A stretch of DNA of 64,000 nucleotides from Molanna angustata (lineage: Eukaryota > Arthropoda > Insecta > Trichoptera > Molannidae). A program made the translations under genes and the position numbers. Shown in pieces: positions 42,476 to 52,916 of this stretch. The notes beneath the pieces are model-generated. The model had not been told where the DNA came from. It saw only the letters and a list, made by a program, of their open reading frames with translations, and made no database searches. Location of the stretch: contig OY754990.1 of NCBI GenBank assembly GCA_963576475.1, forward strand, positions 16,318,206 to 16,382,205, written 5' to 3'. Position 1 is the first letter of the stretch; each line of letters begins with the position of its first letter.

Positions 42476-42669
42476 AGAAGAAACTATTTTTTCTTAAGAA
42501 AAAGGTGGATAGGGAAGGTAGTAAAGATACTATTCATGTCAATATAAACAATAATAATAATGATACAAAGTATGTTTCGTTTCCAGCTATCAACAACGAT
42601 GAAAATCATGAAATTGTCCAAACCTCTAGATATGGGAGAGTTATTAAGAAACCAAATAGATTTATGTGA
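42476..42669 (+). other. Candidate terminal exon or element ORF tail
   Basis: GATGTCTTTTTAG resembles a splice acceptor. The frame following it stays open: KKLFFLKKKVDREGSKDTIH, a short Asn run, SFPAINNDENHEIVQTS, then GRVIKKPNRFM and TGA. GRVxKKPxR at the very C-terminus is common in retrotransposon Pol tails, so a retroelement relic is as likely as a host gene. No other domain nearby. Confidence 0.3.
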
Positions 42670-42720
42670 ATAATGTAATAGGAATAAGATTAATTAAAAA
42701 TAATAGTTTATAAGACTTTC

Positions 42721-43395
42721 TTTTTATTGACAAACTTTTTAACATCTTGTGGGTATGATCTATGGGTTTATACATACGGCATCGAACCCGTATAAACCCA
42801 ATCCACGTTTTATGTTTTACTTAAATGCACCAATTCAGAATAGATATTATGTAAGGAATTTAAATATAAAATGAAAGAAATGAATGAACTTACAGTTTTT
42901 ATTTCCCAAAACAATTACAAATTAAAATAATACTTTAAATCAGTTATATATAGATCGACAGTCGTCGGAACGAAGTACTGCAGCGTGGTCCGTACAAAAC
43001 GACTCGGCGTAGAGGGATCTCCAACACGAATATTCTAGAAGGCTCGCATCGGTCAGCAGCTCGAACTGGTGGTCTGCGCCTGCGCAAATGCGATGCGCAT
43101 GACGGCTGCGCAGTCGTTGTCTGTGGTCCTTTGAGGCCCCACAATCTCAATAGAGACGAAGTTGGGATACAATAGAAGAACCAGGAACTCAAGGCACCTA
43201 CAGGGCTTACGACCTGTCATCGGCTGGTTTACGTGATCACTTTATGAGCTTGCACCACGTTCACCAATTATACCTTCTTATTGAGTTCCCTTATCTTGCC
43301 TATACCTATCCTGAGCTTTCTTATTGAGTTCCTGGTTCTTCTATAATATCTCAACTTCGTCTCTATTGAGATGTTAAAAAGTTTGTCAATAAAAA
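42721..43395. mobile_element. Composite inverted-repeat element, 675 bp
   Basis: A 27-bp terminal inverted repeat (TTTTTATTGACAAACTTTTT, AACATCT) occurs at 42721-42747 and inverted at 43369-43395. Inside the right end a 47-bp inverted repeat (43146-43192 and 43324-43370, containing ACGAAGTTG and TCTATTGAG) brackets GGCTTACGACCTGTCATCGG. This interior and the sequence after the right terminal repeat match one continuous 190-bp copy at 58370-58560. No coding frame. Small hairpin TGGGTTTATAC/GTATAAACCCA at 42761-42800. Confidence 0.6.
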
Positions 43396-43399
43396 TACC

Positions 43400-44090
43400 A
43401 TTTGACTCCCGACAGGGAAAAAAATCCAATGTTTGCGTGTATGCAATTAAAAAAATATTCGACTTATAAGACTTTACTCTTAATATAATATAATAAAATT
43501 GGATTTATAAATGTAAGTCATTATGAATAAGACTTGCTTATAAAAATGCTAGGACATAAGAATCAGAATGAGAAGAGACTAAAGGAAGGGGTGTTGTGTA
43601 ATCTATGGAAAAGATAAATTATTATTGTTGGATATACATTCGTGTTAAAATATTTAAATATAGAAGATTTATCTTTGTTTTATTTCTATGATTTTTATAA
43701 GATATTTTGTCCTACTTTTTTTTTTAATAAAAAAGAGAAAGGTCATTTTTGAACCTAGACTGAATGTCACACAATATGTCTTTTTATTTTACTATAATAT
43801 TTAAAACACTTCCAACCTTATCGTCTCCCAAAAAGTATAAATGAAAAAGCTCAATAGTTATGATACAAGACAAAATATACATATTTCACATATTATATTG
43901 ATCAACTAAAAACTACACGCTGTGCACATAAAATATACAAACAGTGTTTTGAAGTGGTGTCTTATACCAATATTAAAATGTTGTGATATAGAGGTGGGTG
44001 CCTTCCCTAAGACCTGCCGATACGAGATGGAATATTACGTGGTGTCAGGCCGGCTTAATGAGTTAGTTAATGTTAGTTTAAATCCTCTTG
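43400..44090. other. No gene; start matches a repeat at 58490-58560
   Basis: TTTGACTCCCGACAGGGAAA and ATCCAATGTTTGCGTGTATG (43400-43445) recur at 58493-58537. The remainder is AT-rich without supported features. Confidence 0.4.
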
Positions 44091-44094
44091 TTGG

Positions 44095-44160
44095 GAATTT
44101 TTTTGTTTATGTTTGTTTTTATTTCCTGTTTTAGAAAATGTATTCCCACAGACATTGCAT
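44095..44160 (-). pseudogene. Isolated zinc-finger relic
   Basis: On minus the sequence reads CNVCGNTFSKTGNKNKHKQ, half of a C2H2 unit of the same style as the array at 47.0-49.0 kb ([14 protein letters not shown]). The His pair is incomplete and the frame continues into nonsense. Probably a stray duplicate of that array, 3 kb away. Confidence 0.5.
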
Positions 44161-44162
44161 TA

Positions 44163-44700
44163 TTATAATTTTTTATTTTATTTATTTATTTTATTAAAAG
44201 GGTACATGGACAGACATCCAGCTTACAATTTTCATAAAAAGAAGATAATATTGGTGAGTGCTGGACGTCCAATTATGGATGCACACAAAATTACACGAGC
44301 TCTTATCCGATCACTCACGTAAGTTACACAAGTATGAGTTAGATAAATTAGATAAAATTCAGTTACAAAAGTTAAGTAAAAAAAAAGAAAAAAATATTTA
44401 CATAATTTAAGAAATTTAAGAATAGAAAAAAATAAGTAATAGAAGTTACACAAGTTACATAAGTAGACGTAAAAAACAGGTATATAAGAAGATAAAAAAA
44501 AGTTAGAGAAAAGACAATTTCAAACAGATTGCAATCAAATAATTTAAAATTTTCGCCCGAATGAAAAAGGTGATAAGGTTGTCATGAATCGAGCTCTCCA
44601 TAATGTTGTGCAAATTATTATTTCATGGACGATATATGGAGTGGTTTGGGTATTGTAACGAAGCTGTATTTCCGTTAAAGATTTTGAAACACATATGTTT
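44163..44700 (-). other. Probable LINE 3' tail and unknown DNA
   Basis: TTTTATTTATTTATTTTATT at 44170-44193 read on minus is an AAAT-type tail following CTGGATGTCTGTCCATGTAC, like a LINE 3' UTR. Upstream on minus, a short frame at 44544-44741 has no recognisable family. Direct short repeats of AAGTTACACAAG occur at 44320-44460. Confidence 0.3.
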
Positions 44701-46400
44701 CTCGTAAATCTGTCGTAAGGGTTGTGGTTTTTTATGTGCATTCCTGAGAGCTTGAAGGGGAGTCAAATGCTGTGTCGTGACAGTGGTTGCGATGCAAGGG
44801 CGAGAGACGGTCAGCGGGACTCAAGGGATTGAGATGGTCAGGCTTCACTTGATCGGGAGTGTACCCGGGCTGACGTTACGATCTATTCGCGTTTTACCCC
44901 CGAGGTCTCGATTATTCATATGGATCGATTAAATCCGAACAACATACATAGGAGACGAAATGCAGGGGTGCCGTACCTCGGAATACACGTCGCGTCGCGC
45001 ACCGCGTCTCTCAGCAAGATTGTCAGATTAATTTTAGCGATTAATATAATTATTTTACGATCCTTTATTCATAATATTCGTGAGCGATTGCCGTCGCTAA
45101 TATTTAAGTGTTGGAGTGACCGGAGCGAGGTTCTCACCAAGGGAAATCCAGCTGAGTTATTTATTTATTTTACTTTATTATTCTACCTGTTTATTTAATG
45201 TATGGATTGTGTGGAACGGATTTGTCAAGATTATAAATTTATTGTAAACATCAACTATCTCGTTATATTAAACTCTTGAATTGACAAATCTTTTCACACA
45301 ATCGTGAATGTATGTAAGATGTTTTGTTTGCGAGGGAGAAATTGCACGATTTCTAGAACGTACACAGCATTTTACATATCCAACAAAGCTATATGTTCAG
45401 TCGACAGTAGCTAACGAGAGATGGATGTTGAAACCGAGCCAAAAGCCAGCGAGACTGTGCGATAACCTCTTGTCTACCAGTTTAGGGCCACTAAAAGGCG
45501 GTGGGTCGGAGGCCGGCAGTACTTGCGGGAGGTGCGGGCCGGTCTGAAAGCTGAAAGGGCTCCCATCCTTCATTTCCACGTGAGAGCGGCGGAGTGTGGA
45601 GTGACTGAAGCTTTGGAAAGTCGACCCAACGTCAAGGTTATTCTAGACCTCGTCATCTCTCATGTCCTCGTACTATAACGATCACAACACTGTGGGATTC
45701 TCCACACACACATATACAGCACGTTATAGCCAAGACACGGAGGGAGGCCGAACCGTGTCTGGCTTGAGTACAAGCACACTACATACCACACTAAATTTAG
45801 GCTTTCCCACGCTTAACCCTTTTCCAAGGTGAGATTGTTTGTGAATGGGGAGAGGAAACCGGAGAAATAATGGATCTATAGATTTTGGACCTTCAGTCAT
45901 TGAATCCAACGTGAATGAGAGAAAGATTTGAATTGAATGTTCTGTTTGTTTACAAATTACACTTGCTCGAGGCCTAATTAGATTTGCACCCTTTCACTAA
46001 CCGCATGATAGGTAGCTTGTAGTATAGTGGATTATAGTACGTAGCTGTCCTACTTGTGATATGGAGGCTTCATGCTTCGCAAGGTAGTCGAAGTAACCAT
46101 TTCACCAGTATTGTATTATTAAGCCGTTGTTGTACAACGAAGAGCCTTAGACGCCGTGAAACACTTGGTGTCACACAGCAGGAAAGGCTGACTACTCCGC
46201 GAGGTAAATAGTCACGATTGCGAGCGTGGCTTTTGCAAAAACCCTGGCTATTTGTTCCATGAAGTGGAAGGGCGAGGTCAGGCCGAGAAGGACCTGGGTG
46301 TCTCGGATGGGTACACGCGGCGAGGAAAGTGAGCGTGTATCACCGCCCTTAAGGCAGTTTCCTTATCAAAACCAATATTTAGCATAAGAATGCATGATAA
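44700..46400. other. GC-richer block of unknown function
   Basis: Composition rises clearly (CGTCGCGTCGCGCACCGCGT near 44990, GGGTGTCTCGGATGGGTACA near 46300). No frame is convincing on either strand, no terminal repeats frame it, and it does not resemble rRNA I know. It could contain a host promoter, untranslated exons or a non-coding RNA. Alternatively it is an old element whose coding part has gone. Confidence 0.3.
45206..45305. repeat. Hairpin-forming inverted repeat
   Basis: GATTGTGTGGAACGGATTTGTCAAG at 45206-45230 pairs with TTGACAAATCTTTTCACACAATC at 45281-45303, leaving a loop of about 50 nt. The arms are about 20 bp with a few mismatches. Could be a small MITE or an RNA hairpin. Confidence 0.55.
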
Positions 46401-46754
46401 CATTATATCTAATATATCTATGTTCAAGTTATTATGAATTCATATATTATATAAATGTTATTTCCTATGCCATTGTCTCGTTCATTTCATCTGAATATAT
46501 GTTTATGCACAGGAGGATCTTTACTTTACGATTTATCGTTGGAATGTGAAATCCGTGTACATCAGTTGTTATAGGTTAGGGCCGCGTTAGGTGACAGGGT
46601 AGGTACTAGAAAACTATTACGGTAGGTAGGTTGTTCTAGGAAGCCGGGGTTCGCGGTTCTGGAATATTGCGGAACACAACGAGAGTCCTATGCGAAACTA
46701 GACGATCTGGCCAAATATCTTTCGTAAAATACTCGCGTATTTAAATAATTTCAG

Positions 46755-46806
46755 GTAATGACGAATAGGAGGCTTAGACATCGCTATGAGAAGAAGAAGA
46801 AGACAG
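46755..46806 (+). other. Candidate 52-bp internal exon
   Basis: AATAATTTCAG precedes and GTGAGAC follows, both good splice sites. The interior has an ATG frame reading TNRRLRHRYEKKKKT. No partner exon is identified. It lies at the edge of the GC-richer block, which would suit a plus-strand gene start. Confidence 0.2.
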
Positions 46807-47029
46807 GTGAGACAATGCAGTCGGCAGAGGTGAGTAATTTTATTTTCTCGCATGCACGATAGTTTCAGAATTATGTCGTTTTCTCCTCTTTAGGTTACAT
46901 ACAGATATGTCCTGAAGCGGCTCGGGAAATCGTGTATCATCGATTGACAACCGTCGGTTCGCGCGCGTTCGTACGTTAAGGGCATGAATTCCCTTCAACG
47001 AAGGGCCATTCGTGTCAAGGTTTAAAAGA

Positions 47030-48117
47030 TTTCTTCTGAAGAATTGTCTTCCCACAGATATCGCATTCATGTGGTTCTTCACCCAAATGAGTAAGTTTGA
47101 TTAAATTTCCTGTTTCAGAAAATGTCTTCCGACAATTCATCTAGATTTTAACTGGTATGAGATAATTATTGTGTGGTTAATTATACTTTTCGAGAAAATG
47201 TTCCACAGTTAATTTAAATTTGTTCAAATACCTTTTTATAGAAAATGTCTTACCACAGAAATTGCATTCATGTGGTTTTTCACTCGATTAAGTTAATTTA
47301 TGAGTAGTTAAATGTCCTTTAAAAGAAAATGACTATCCACAGAAATGGAATTAATGTGGTTTTTCACCCGAATGAACAAGATGATTTAGTGTTTGAATTA
47401 TTACTGGAGTTCAGATAATCAGCATATTTGTTGTATAATAACAACAATTTGAAAGATGATTTAGTTTTGTTAGTTTTTCGCAGGAGTGAGTTAATTTATG
47501 TATATTTAAATTTCCTTTTTGAAAAAATGTCTTCCCACAGGCATTTTATTCATGTAGTTTTTCACCCGAATGCGTTACTTTATGTGTATTTAAATTTCTT
47601 CCCACAGATATAGCATTCATGTGTTTTTTTCCCAATGCGTTACTTTATGTGTGGTTAAAAATCCTTTTCGAGAAAATGTCTTCCCACAGATATTGCATTC
47701 ATGTGGTTTTTCACCTGAATGTGTTACTTTATGTTTGGTTAAATATCGTTTTTGAGAAAATGTCTTTCCACAGATATTGCATTCATGTGGTTTTTCACCT
47801 GAATGTGTTACTTTATGTTTGGTTAAATATCCTTTTCGAGAAAATGTCTTTCCACATATACTGCATTTATGTGGATTTTCACCCGAATGCGTTACTTTAT
47901 GTGTTGTTCACCTGAATGTGTTACTTTATGTTTGGTTAAATATCCTTTTCGAGAAAATGTCTTTCCACAGATACTGCATTTATGTGGATTTTCACCCGAA
48001 TGCGTTACTTTATGTGTTGTTCACCTGAATGTGTTACTTTATGTTTGGTTAAATATCCTTTTCGAGAAAATGTCTTTCCACAGATACTGCATTTATGTGG
48101 ATTTTCACCCGAATGCG
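47030..48117 (-). pseudogene. Degenerate zinc-finger array with 113-bp repeats
   Basis: Downstream (on minus) of the intact fingers, C2H2 units continue but in broken frames: many cysteine-pair codons and [13 protein letters not shown] linkers are readable piecemeal. At 47901-48126 an identical unit repeats every 113 bp (starts 47901, 48014, 48127). A normal finger unit is 84 bp; 113 is 84 plus a 29-bp partial linker, so each copy shifts frame and brings a stop (HSGEQHIK then stop). Further decayed fingers reach about 47030. The long plus-strand frames here are antisense shadows of the repeats. Confidence 0.85.
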
Positions 48118-49014
48118 TTACTTTATGTGTTGTTCACCTAAATGTGTTACTTTATGTTTGGTTAAATGTCGTTTTTGAGAATATGTCTTTCCACAGATAT
48201 TGCATTCATGTGGTTTTTCACCTGAATGTGTTACTTTATGTTTGGTTAAATATCCTTTTCGAGAAAATGTCTTTTCACAGATACTGCATTCATGTGGATT
48301 TTCACCCGAATGCGTTACTTTATGTATGGTTAAATCTGTTTTTCGAGAAAATGTTTTCCCACAGAAATTGCATTCATGTGGTTTTTCACCCGAATGCGTT
48401 ACTTTATGTATGGTTAAACCTGTTTTTCGAGAAAATGTTTTCCCACAGACATTGCATTCATGTGGTTTTTCACCTGAATGAATTAGTGTATGTTGGTTTA
48501 AATACCCTTTTGAAGAAAATGTTTTCCCACAGACATTGCATTCATGTGGTTTCTTATCCGAATGCGTTACTTTATGTCGTGTTAAAGTTCCTTTTAGATA
48601 AAATGTCTTTCCACAGATATTGCATTCATGTGGTTTTTCACCCGAATGAATTTGTGTATGTTTGGTTAAATATCCTTTTACAGAAAATGTCTTTCCACAG
48701 ATACTGCATTCATGTGGATTTTCACCCGAATGCGTTACTTTATGTGTTGTTAAATGTGTTTTTCGAGAAAATGTTTTCCCACAGACATTGCATTCATGTG
48801 GTTTTTTACCCGAATGAGTCGGAACATGTATAGGTATATTTATTTTGTCTTCATTTTCAATGACCGATTGCTCTTCGATTTCTTTTTTTAAATCTACATC
48901 ACATTCTTCAATTGAGAATTCAGGAAACTCTTCACCAATATTTTTGCCCTTTGAAGGAGAATATTCCTCTTTTATTATGATATTTTTCCTTTGGATCACA
49001 GGAATGTCCATTGT
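48118..49014 (-). CDS. C2H2 zinc-finger protein, 8 fingers, truncated array
   Basis: Likely nuclear DNA-binding protein. The start at 49011 (MDIPVIQRK) follows an acceptor ending TTTTTTTCAG and matches the paralogue at 12172; the 24 codons upstream in frame are probably intron. An acidic linker ([20 protein letters not shown]) leads to eight C2H2 fingers, for example [21 protein letters not shown] and [21 protein letters not shown], with HSGEKPHE linkers. One finger has CSICEKTF. The frame ends at HLGEQHIK because the 113-bp expansion downstream shifts it. A functional 297-residue protein is possible, or a recent pseudogene. Confidence 0.8.
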   Translation of the reverse strand, partial: TMDIPVIQRKNIIIKEEYSPSKGKNIGEEFPEFSIEECDVDLKKEIEEQSVIENEDKINIPIHVPTHSGKKPHECNVCGKTFSRKTHLTTHKVTHSGENPHECSICGKTFSVKGYLTKHTQIHSGEKPHECNICGKTFYLKGTLTRHKVTHSDKKPHECNVCGKTFSSKGYLNQHTLIHSGEKPHECNVCGKTFSRKTGLTIHKVTHSGEKPHECNFCGKTFSRKTDLTIHKVTHSGENPHECSICEKTFSRKGYLTKHKVTHSGEKPHECNICGKTYSQKRHLTKHKVTHLGEQHIK

Positions 49015-49089
49015 CTGAAAAAAAATAAACAGAAGACACATTAAAAATAAACTGTTTTTTTCCGTGTCATTGCAATATTGCAAGACATT

Positions 49090-49985
49090 ATTTTGCTAGT
49101 AAAATATATCTTGGAAGAAAGTAACCTTTATAAGTATTGAAATTAAATGAGTTTTAAAAGGGATGGTAATACCTGCATGCGTAATTTGAGTATTATTACT
49201 TGATTGAATGAATCGTTTTAAATTATTTTTTATTATGAAAGACACGAATATTTCTGATAGTTTCTTAAAATCTTAGAATGATGATTATTTCGTTTTTATA
49301 AATGGCAGATGCGACCACCTTTACTAAGTATGTGGTTCCGGGTACAATTTGAGAGAAATTTATTCACCGTAAATGCTTCTGCAATCATTATGTCTCATAT
49401 TTGTTACGTTTTATATTGTCACCAAATACTTAATAACAGTTTAAGACAGTTGAGAATATCAATCACACCACATCATATTTAACAAGTTTCTGCCATATTA
49501 GCACAACCGATGCGTTCACATATTCTCGTACTCATCACACGTTCTTACCTTATTGTTAACTTAAAAATGTTGAATCCGAATCGGTACTCATGAAACTGAT
49601 CATAATAATGATTTTAAGATTAATATACATTCTAGGTAATTATATACAAATGGCCTAAATCGCCAATTTTTTCGATTTTTTGTCTGTAGATAGATAAAAT
49701 TATACACATTACGGGAAAAATATTAATTTATTCGGGAAACGTCTTGAAAAATTAAAAAAAAAATTAAATTACGAAAAATGGATGATGAAATTTACATAAA
49801 TGTCTGATTTCACATCTTTCTCATTAAAACGCGAAATTTTACAAACAGTAATTTTATTACATCACATAAACATGCATAATATCTATAAACATTCCATTTC
49901 AACGGTTAAAAAAATAGAAAAATTATTACTATATTCTCATTTTTATCGTTTGTTAAGGCAATACATTAACCGTGACATTAACACA
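49090..49985. other. No gene; upstream of the zinc-finger exon
   Basis: AT-rich. A first exon and promoter of the minus zinc-finger gene are expected in this direction but none can be placed. TTTTAAGATTAATATACATTCTAGGTAAT at 49612-49640 recurs at 51957-51985. Confidence 0.35.
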
Positions 49986-50004
49986 GAACGACAGAACACA
50001 TAAT

Positions 50005-50097
50005 ATACAGGAAGAATGACAACTCCATACAAAATATATGCATACACCAAGCGACGCTAGCGCCTCAGTTGGTGCCGTTACGAAACAAAAATATGGC
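50005..50097. repeat. Paralogous segment a (copy at 59680-59772)
   Basis: GAAGAATGACAACTCCATAC, AAGCGACGCTAGCGCCTCAG and GAAACAAAAATATGG occur in the same order at 59685-59770 with very few differences. Part of the mosaic duplication described in the findings. Confidence 0.8.
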
Positions 50098-50134
50098 AAA
50101 ATATATATATTTTATATTATATCTTCTTCTTGTA

Positions 50135-50400
50135 CTAGAGTCTACAATCCGCATTTACCCTTTTGCATTCTGTTTCCGGTTGGCTCTCTGATTGGTTGAG
50201 ATGTCGTAGTATTAAGTCAAATGAGCTGTGAAATTTTATATTAAATGCGAAAAATTAAAAGAATTGTTAAATTTAATTTATAATAATTAATAATTCAATT
50301 TATAAAGCAACTCGCTCACGCGAGTCGCTATTATTATTATAAACAAACTTAAACCTAACCTAAGAATGCAGAAAAGAAGAGCTGGGGCTAGACGCTACTC
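50135..50400 (+). repeat. Repeat X, copy 1 (266 bp)
   Basis: Begins CTAGAGTCTACAATCCGC and ends GGGCTAGACGCTACTC. The body has TGTTTCCGGTTGGCTCTCTG, GCAACTCGCTCACGCGAGTCGC (a hairpin) and AAACCTAACCTAAGAATGCA. The ends carry an 11-bp near-direct repeat (CTAGAGTCTAC / CTAGACGCTAC). Non-coding. It abuts the 3' end of the RTE fragment at 50401. Confidence 0.8.
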
Positions 50401-51012
50401 TTCTTGTTAGCCTACTCCCGTCCACTCCTGGACGAAGGCCTCCTCCATTTCTCTCCACTTTGCTCTGTCTTGAGCTGCCTGCATCCAGTTTATACCAGCA
50501 TACCTTACAATGTCGTCTCTCCATCGCAATGGTGGCCTCCCCACGCTCCTGGTTGCTGCTCTTGGTCTCCATGTTATGACTCTTTTTGGCCATCTGTCAT
50601 CTGAGCTTCTGGCCACGTGACCTGCCCACCGCCATTTCAGAGTTGCTATACTTTTGGCGACATCTATAATTCTTGTTTGTTGCCTAATTATTTCATTCCG
50701 CACTCTATCTCTCAAGGTTATACCCAACATGGCTCTTTGAGTAATCCTTATTTTTTCCATGCTTCGTTTGGTCAGCGTCGCAGTCTCTAAGCCATATGTT
50801 GCTACTGGTGATATGCACGTTTCGTATACTTTCCGCTTAAGGTTTATGGGTATTTTGCGGTTTTTAAGTATATGACCCATTTTCCCAAAGGCTGCCCAGC
50901 TTAGTCCAATTCTTCTTTGGACTTCAGCAGTTTGGTTTTCTCGGCCCAATTGTATGGTGTGCCCTAAATATACATAGTGTTTTACATTTTTAATTTGGTT
51001 GCCGTCCACCAT
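50401..51012 (-). pseudogene. RTE-like LINE ORF2 C-terminal fragment
   Basis: 201 open codons on minus: VKHYVYLGHTIQLGREN (end of the RT thumb), KMGHILKNRKIPINLKRKVY, YGLETATLTKRSMEKIRIT, then ATLKWRWAGHVARSSDDRW, PPLRWRDDIVRYAG and EEAFVQEWTGVG before the stop. The catalytic RT motifs and endonuclease are lost by 5' truncation. Same subfamily as 14205-14454, and different from the element at 59991-63297. Confidence 0.82.
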
Positions 51013-51022
51013 AATTTGAGAT

Positions 51023-51070
51023 ATTAGATATTTTTAATTTATTTTTATTAGGTATTGTGAATGAATAGGT
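51023..51070. repeat. Paralogous segment c (copy at 59795-59834)
   Basis: ATTAGATATTTTTAATTTAT then TTTTATT and TATTGTGAAT with AATAGGT recur at 59795-59834. In that copy it directly follows segment a, whereas here repeat X and the RTE fragment lie between. Confidence 0.65.
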
Positions 51071-51342
51071 GGTCTTTTATTTGATATTATGTTACTCTGC
51101 AAACTAAATTGTGAATACTGTAAGGTTGCAGATAAACGTCGACTTAACATATTGCTATTAGTTATATGTACACATTTATATTATGTAACTGTTTGTATTC
51201 CTTAATAAATATAATAAAAAATAACACTTTATTTTTTCACAAATGTTTGTTTGTGTTCAGCTGATTTGGCGCCGAATTTAAATAAAAATAACGCGAACAG
51301 GAGAGGTCGCGTCAATCCTCCCTGCTTTCTCGACGCGAAATC

Positions 51343-51540
51343 AATGTTAGCTTACCTTAATACAGAATTTGGAAACCGGTGAAATGTTAAGGATGGATTT
51401 TGTGCAGCAGAAACTCCACACTTAGCACATTTCGTATATTTTAATTTGGCACTTATTTTTATAAATCAACAATAGTTAATCGTATGTATAATTAGTATAC
51501 ATTATGCAAATGCATTAAAAATGTGGTTATGTTAAACCGG
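51343..51540. repeat. Paralogous segment d (copy at 63645-63850)
   Basis: AATGTTAGCTTACC, AATACAGAATTTGGAAACCG, GTGCAGCAGAAACTCCACAC and ATGTGGTTATGTTAAACCGG occur in both places with minor differences. No coding potential. Confidence 0.8.
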
Positions 51541-51985
51541 AAATATAAAATAGGCTACGACTATAGCGACGGGGAAAAATGAATGATCCGTATTATTTTT
51601 TTCTTATTTATTTATTTATTTCACATACGGCATGTATTGCCTTTTAAAACATACATTAAAATATACATAGGTACTGAGAAAAAACATAGAGACTAAAAAC
51701 AATAATGCATTAAGTAAAAGGAAAAAAAAAGAAAACATAATAAAAAAGTTAATAAAACAATATGTGAAGCAACTAAATATAAAAAAGATAGGTATTAACA
51801 AATAAAATTTGAACACAAATCAGCAGAGAAAATAGTGCAACTGAACTTAACTTAAATTTGACCGGATCATTAAATTGAATCGGTGACTCACGGTTCACGT
51901 TGCCACAATTAGAATTATTACCTAAATTTAGATTTTAAGATTAATTAGATTAGATTTTAAGATTAATATACATTCTAGGTAATAA
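51541..51985. other. No gene; AT-rich tail-like region
   Basis: TTATTTATTTATTTATTTCACATACGGCATG at 51604-51634 looks like a minus-strand LINE 3' tail (AAAT repeats), but no coding part is attached. Confidence 0.35.
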
Positions 51986-51988
51986 TGA

Positions 51989-52254
51989 CTAGAGTCTACA
52001 CCACAAATCTACCCGTTTGCATTCTGTTTCCGGTTGGCTCTCTGATTGGTTGAGATCTCGTAGTATTAAGTCAAATGAGCTGTGAAATTTTATATTAAAT
52101 GCGAAAAATTAAAAGAATATTATATATTTAATTTATGATAATTTATAATTCAATTTATAAAGCAACTCGCTCACGCGAGTCGCTAATATTATTATACACA
52201 AACTTAAACCTAACCTAAGAATGCAGAAAAGAAACTCATGGGCTAGACGCTACT
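51989..52254 (+). repeat. Repeat X, copy 2 (266 bp)
   Basis: Full-length copy with the same termini as 50135-50400. Followed by 20 bp (GAATTAAGTGAGGTATGCGA) and then a third, truncated copy. Confidence 0.8.
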
Positions 52255-52274
52255 GAATTAAGTGAGGTATGCGA

Positions 52275-52417
52275 CTAGAGTCTACAATCTGAATCTACCC
52301 GTTTGCATTCTGTTTCCGGTTGGCTCTCTGATTGGTTGAGATCTCGTAGTATTAAGTCAAATGAGCTGTGAAATTTTATATTAAATGCGAAAAATTAAAA
52401 GAATATTATATATTATA
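52275..52417 (+). repeat. Repeat X, copy 3 (truncated)
   Basis: Carries the first 143 bp of repeat X, to GAATATTATATATTA. It is cut where the presumed 5' region of the LINE at 52418-57697 begins. Confidence 0.75.
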
Positions 52418-52916
52418 ACAGCTTGAAATATACAGACAGCTTGCTACAGTTTGACAGCTGATTAAAGATTCCGTATAAATTACAAATGTGCGTTATAAGA
52501 GTGTGAATCGTTGTACAATAGTATAATTTCTTGTGACGAATAAGTGGAAGTGTTCGTGTGTTGTATTTTTACCGAGCTGCGGAGAAATCTAGTGTTTTTG
52601 ATGTCGAGTTTAATAAAAAATATTACCTGACATTTACTGTACTGAATTCTCGCCCGGTGGAGACGGCTCGCTATTCGCTGTGCATTACTCATTAATGTTA
52701 CTAGTGCTCGCGTTAATACTGCCATCTATATTTGAATAGTTCAACAGACTAAATTACTGCCATCTGTATTATAATAGTTACACAGACTAACTTACTGCCA
52801 TCTTTATTATAATATTTATTAATACTGTTGTAGTACGGTTGTAGTATTGGGTTGACATTTCGATATCAGTGGCATAACACATTTTTAAGTTGAGTGTCAT
52901 TGCCAAATTGGGAACC

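Noticed and set aside
44700..46400. Ribosomal RNA or rDNA-targeted element
   Set aside because: No conserved rRNA core sequence could be recognised and there is no R1/R2-type coding sequence; left as unknown.
47428..48833. Long plus-strand frames with a repeated [24 protein letters not shown] unit
   Set aside because: They are the antisense of the minus-strand zinc-finger repeats; the period and every repeat boundary follow the finger units.
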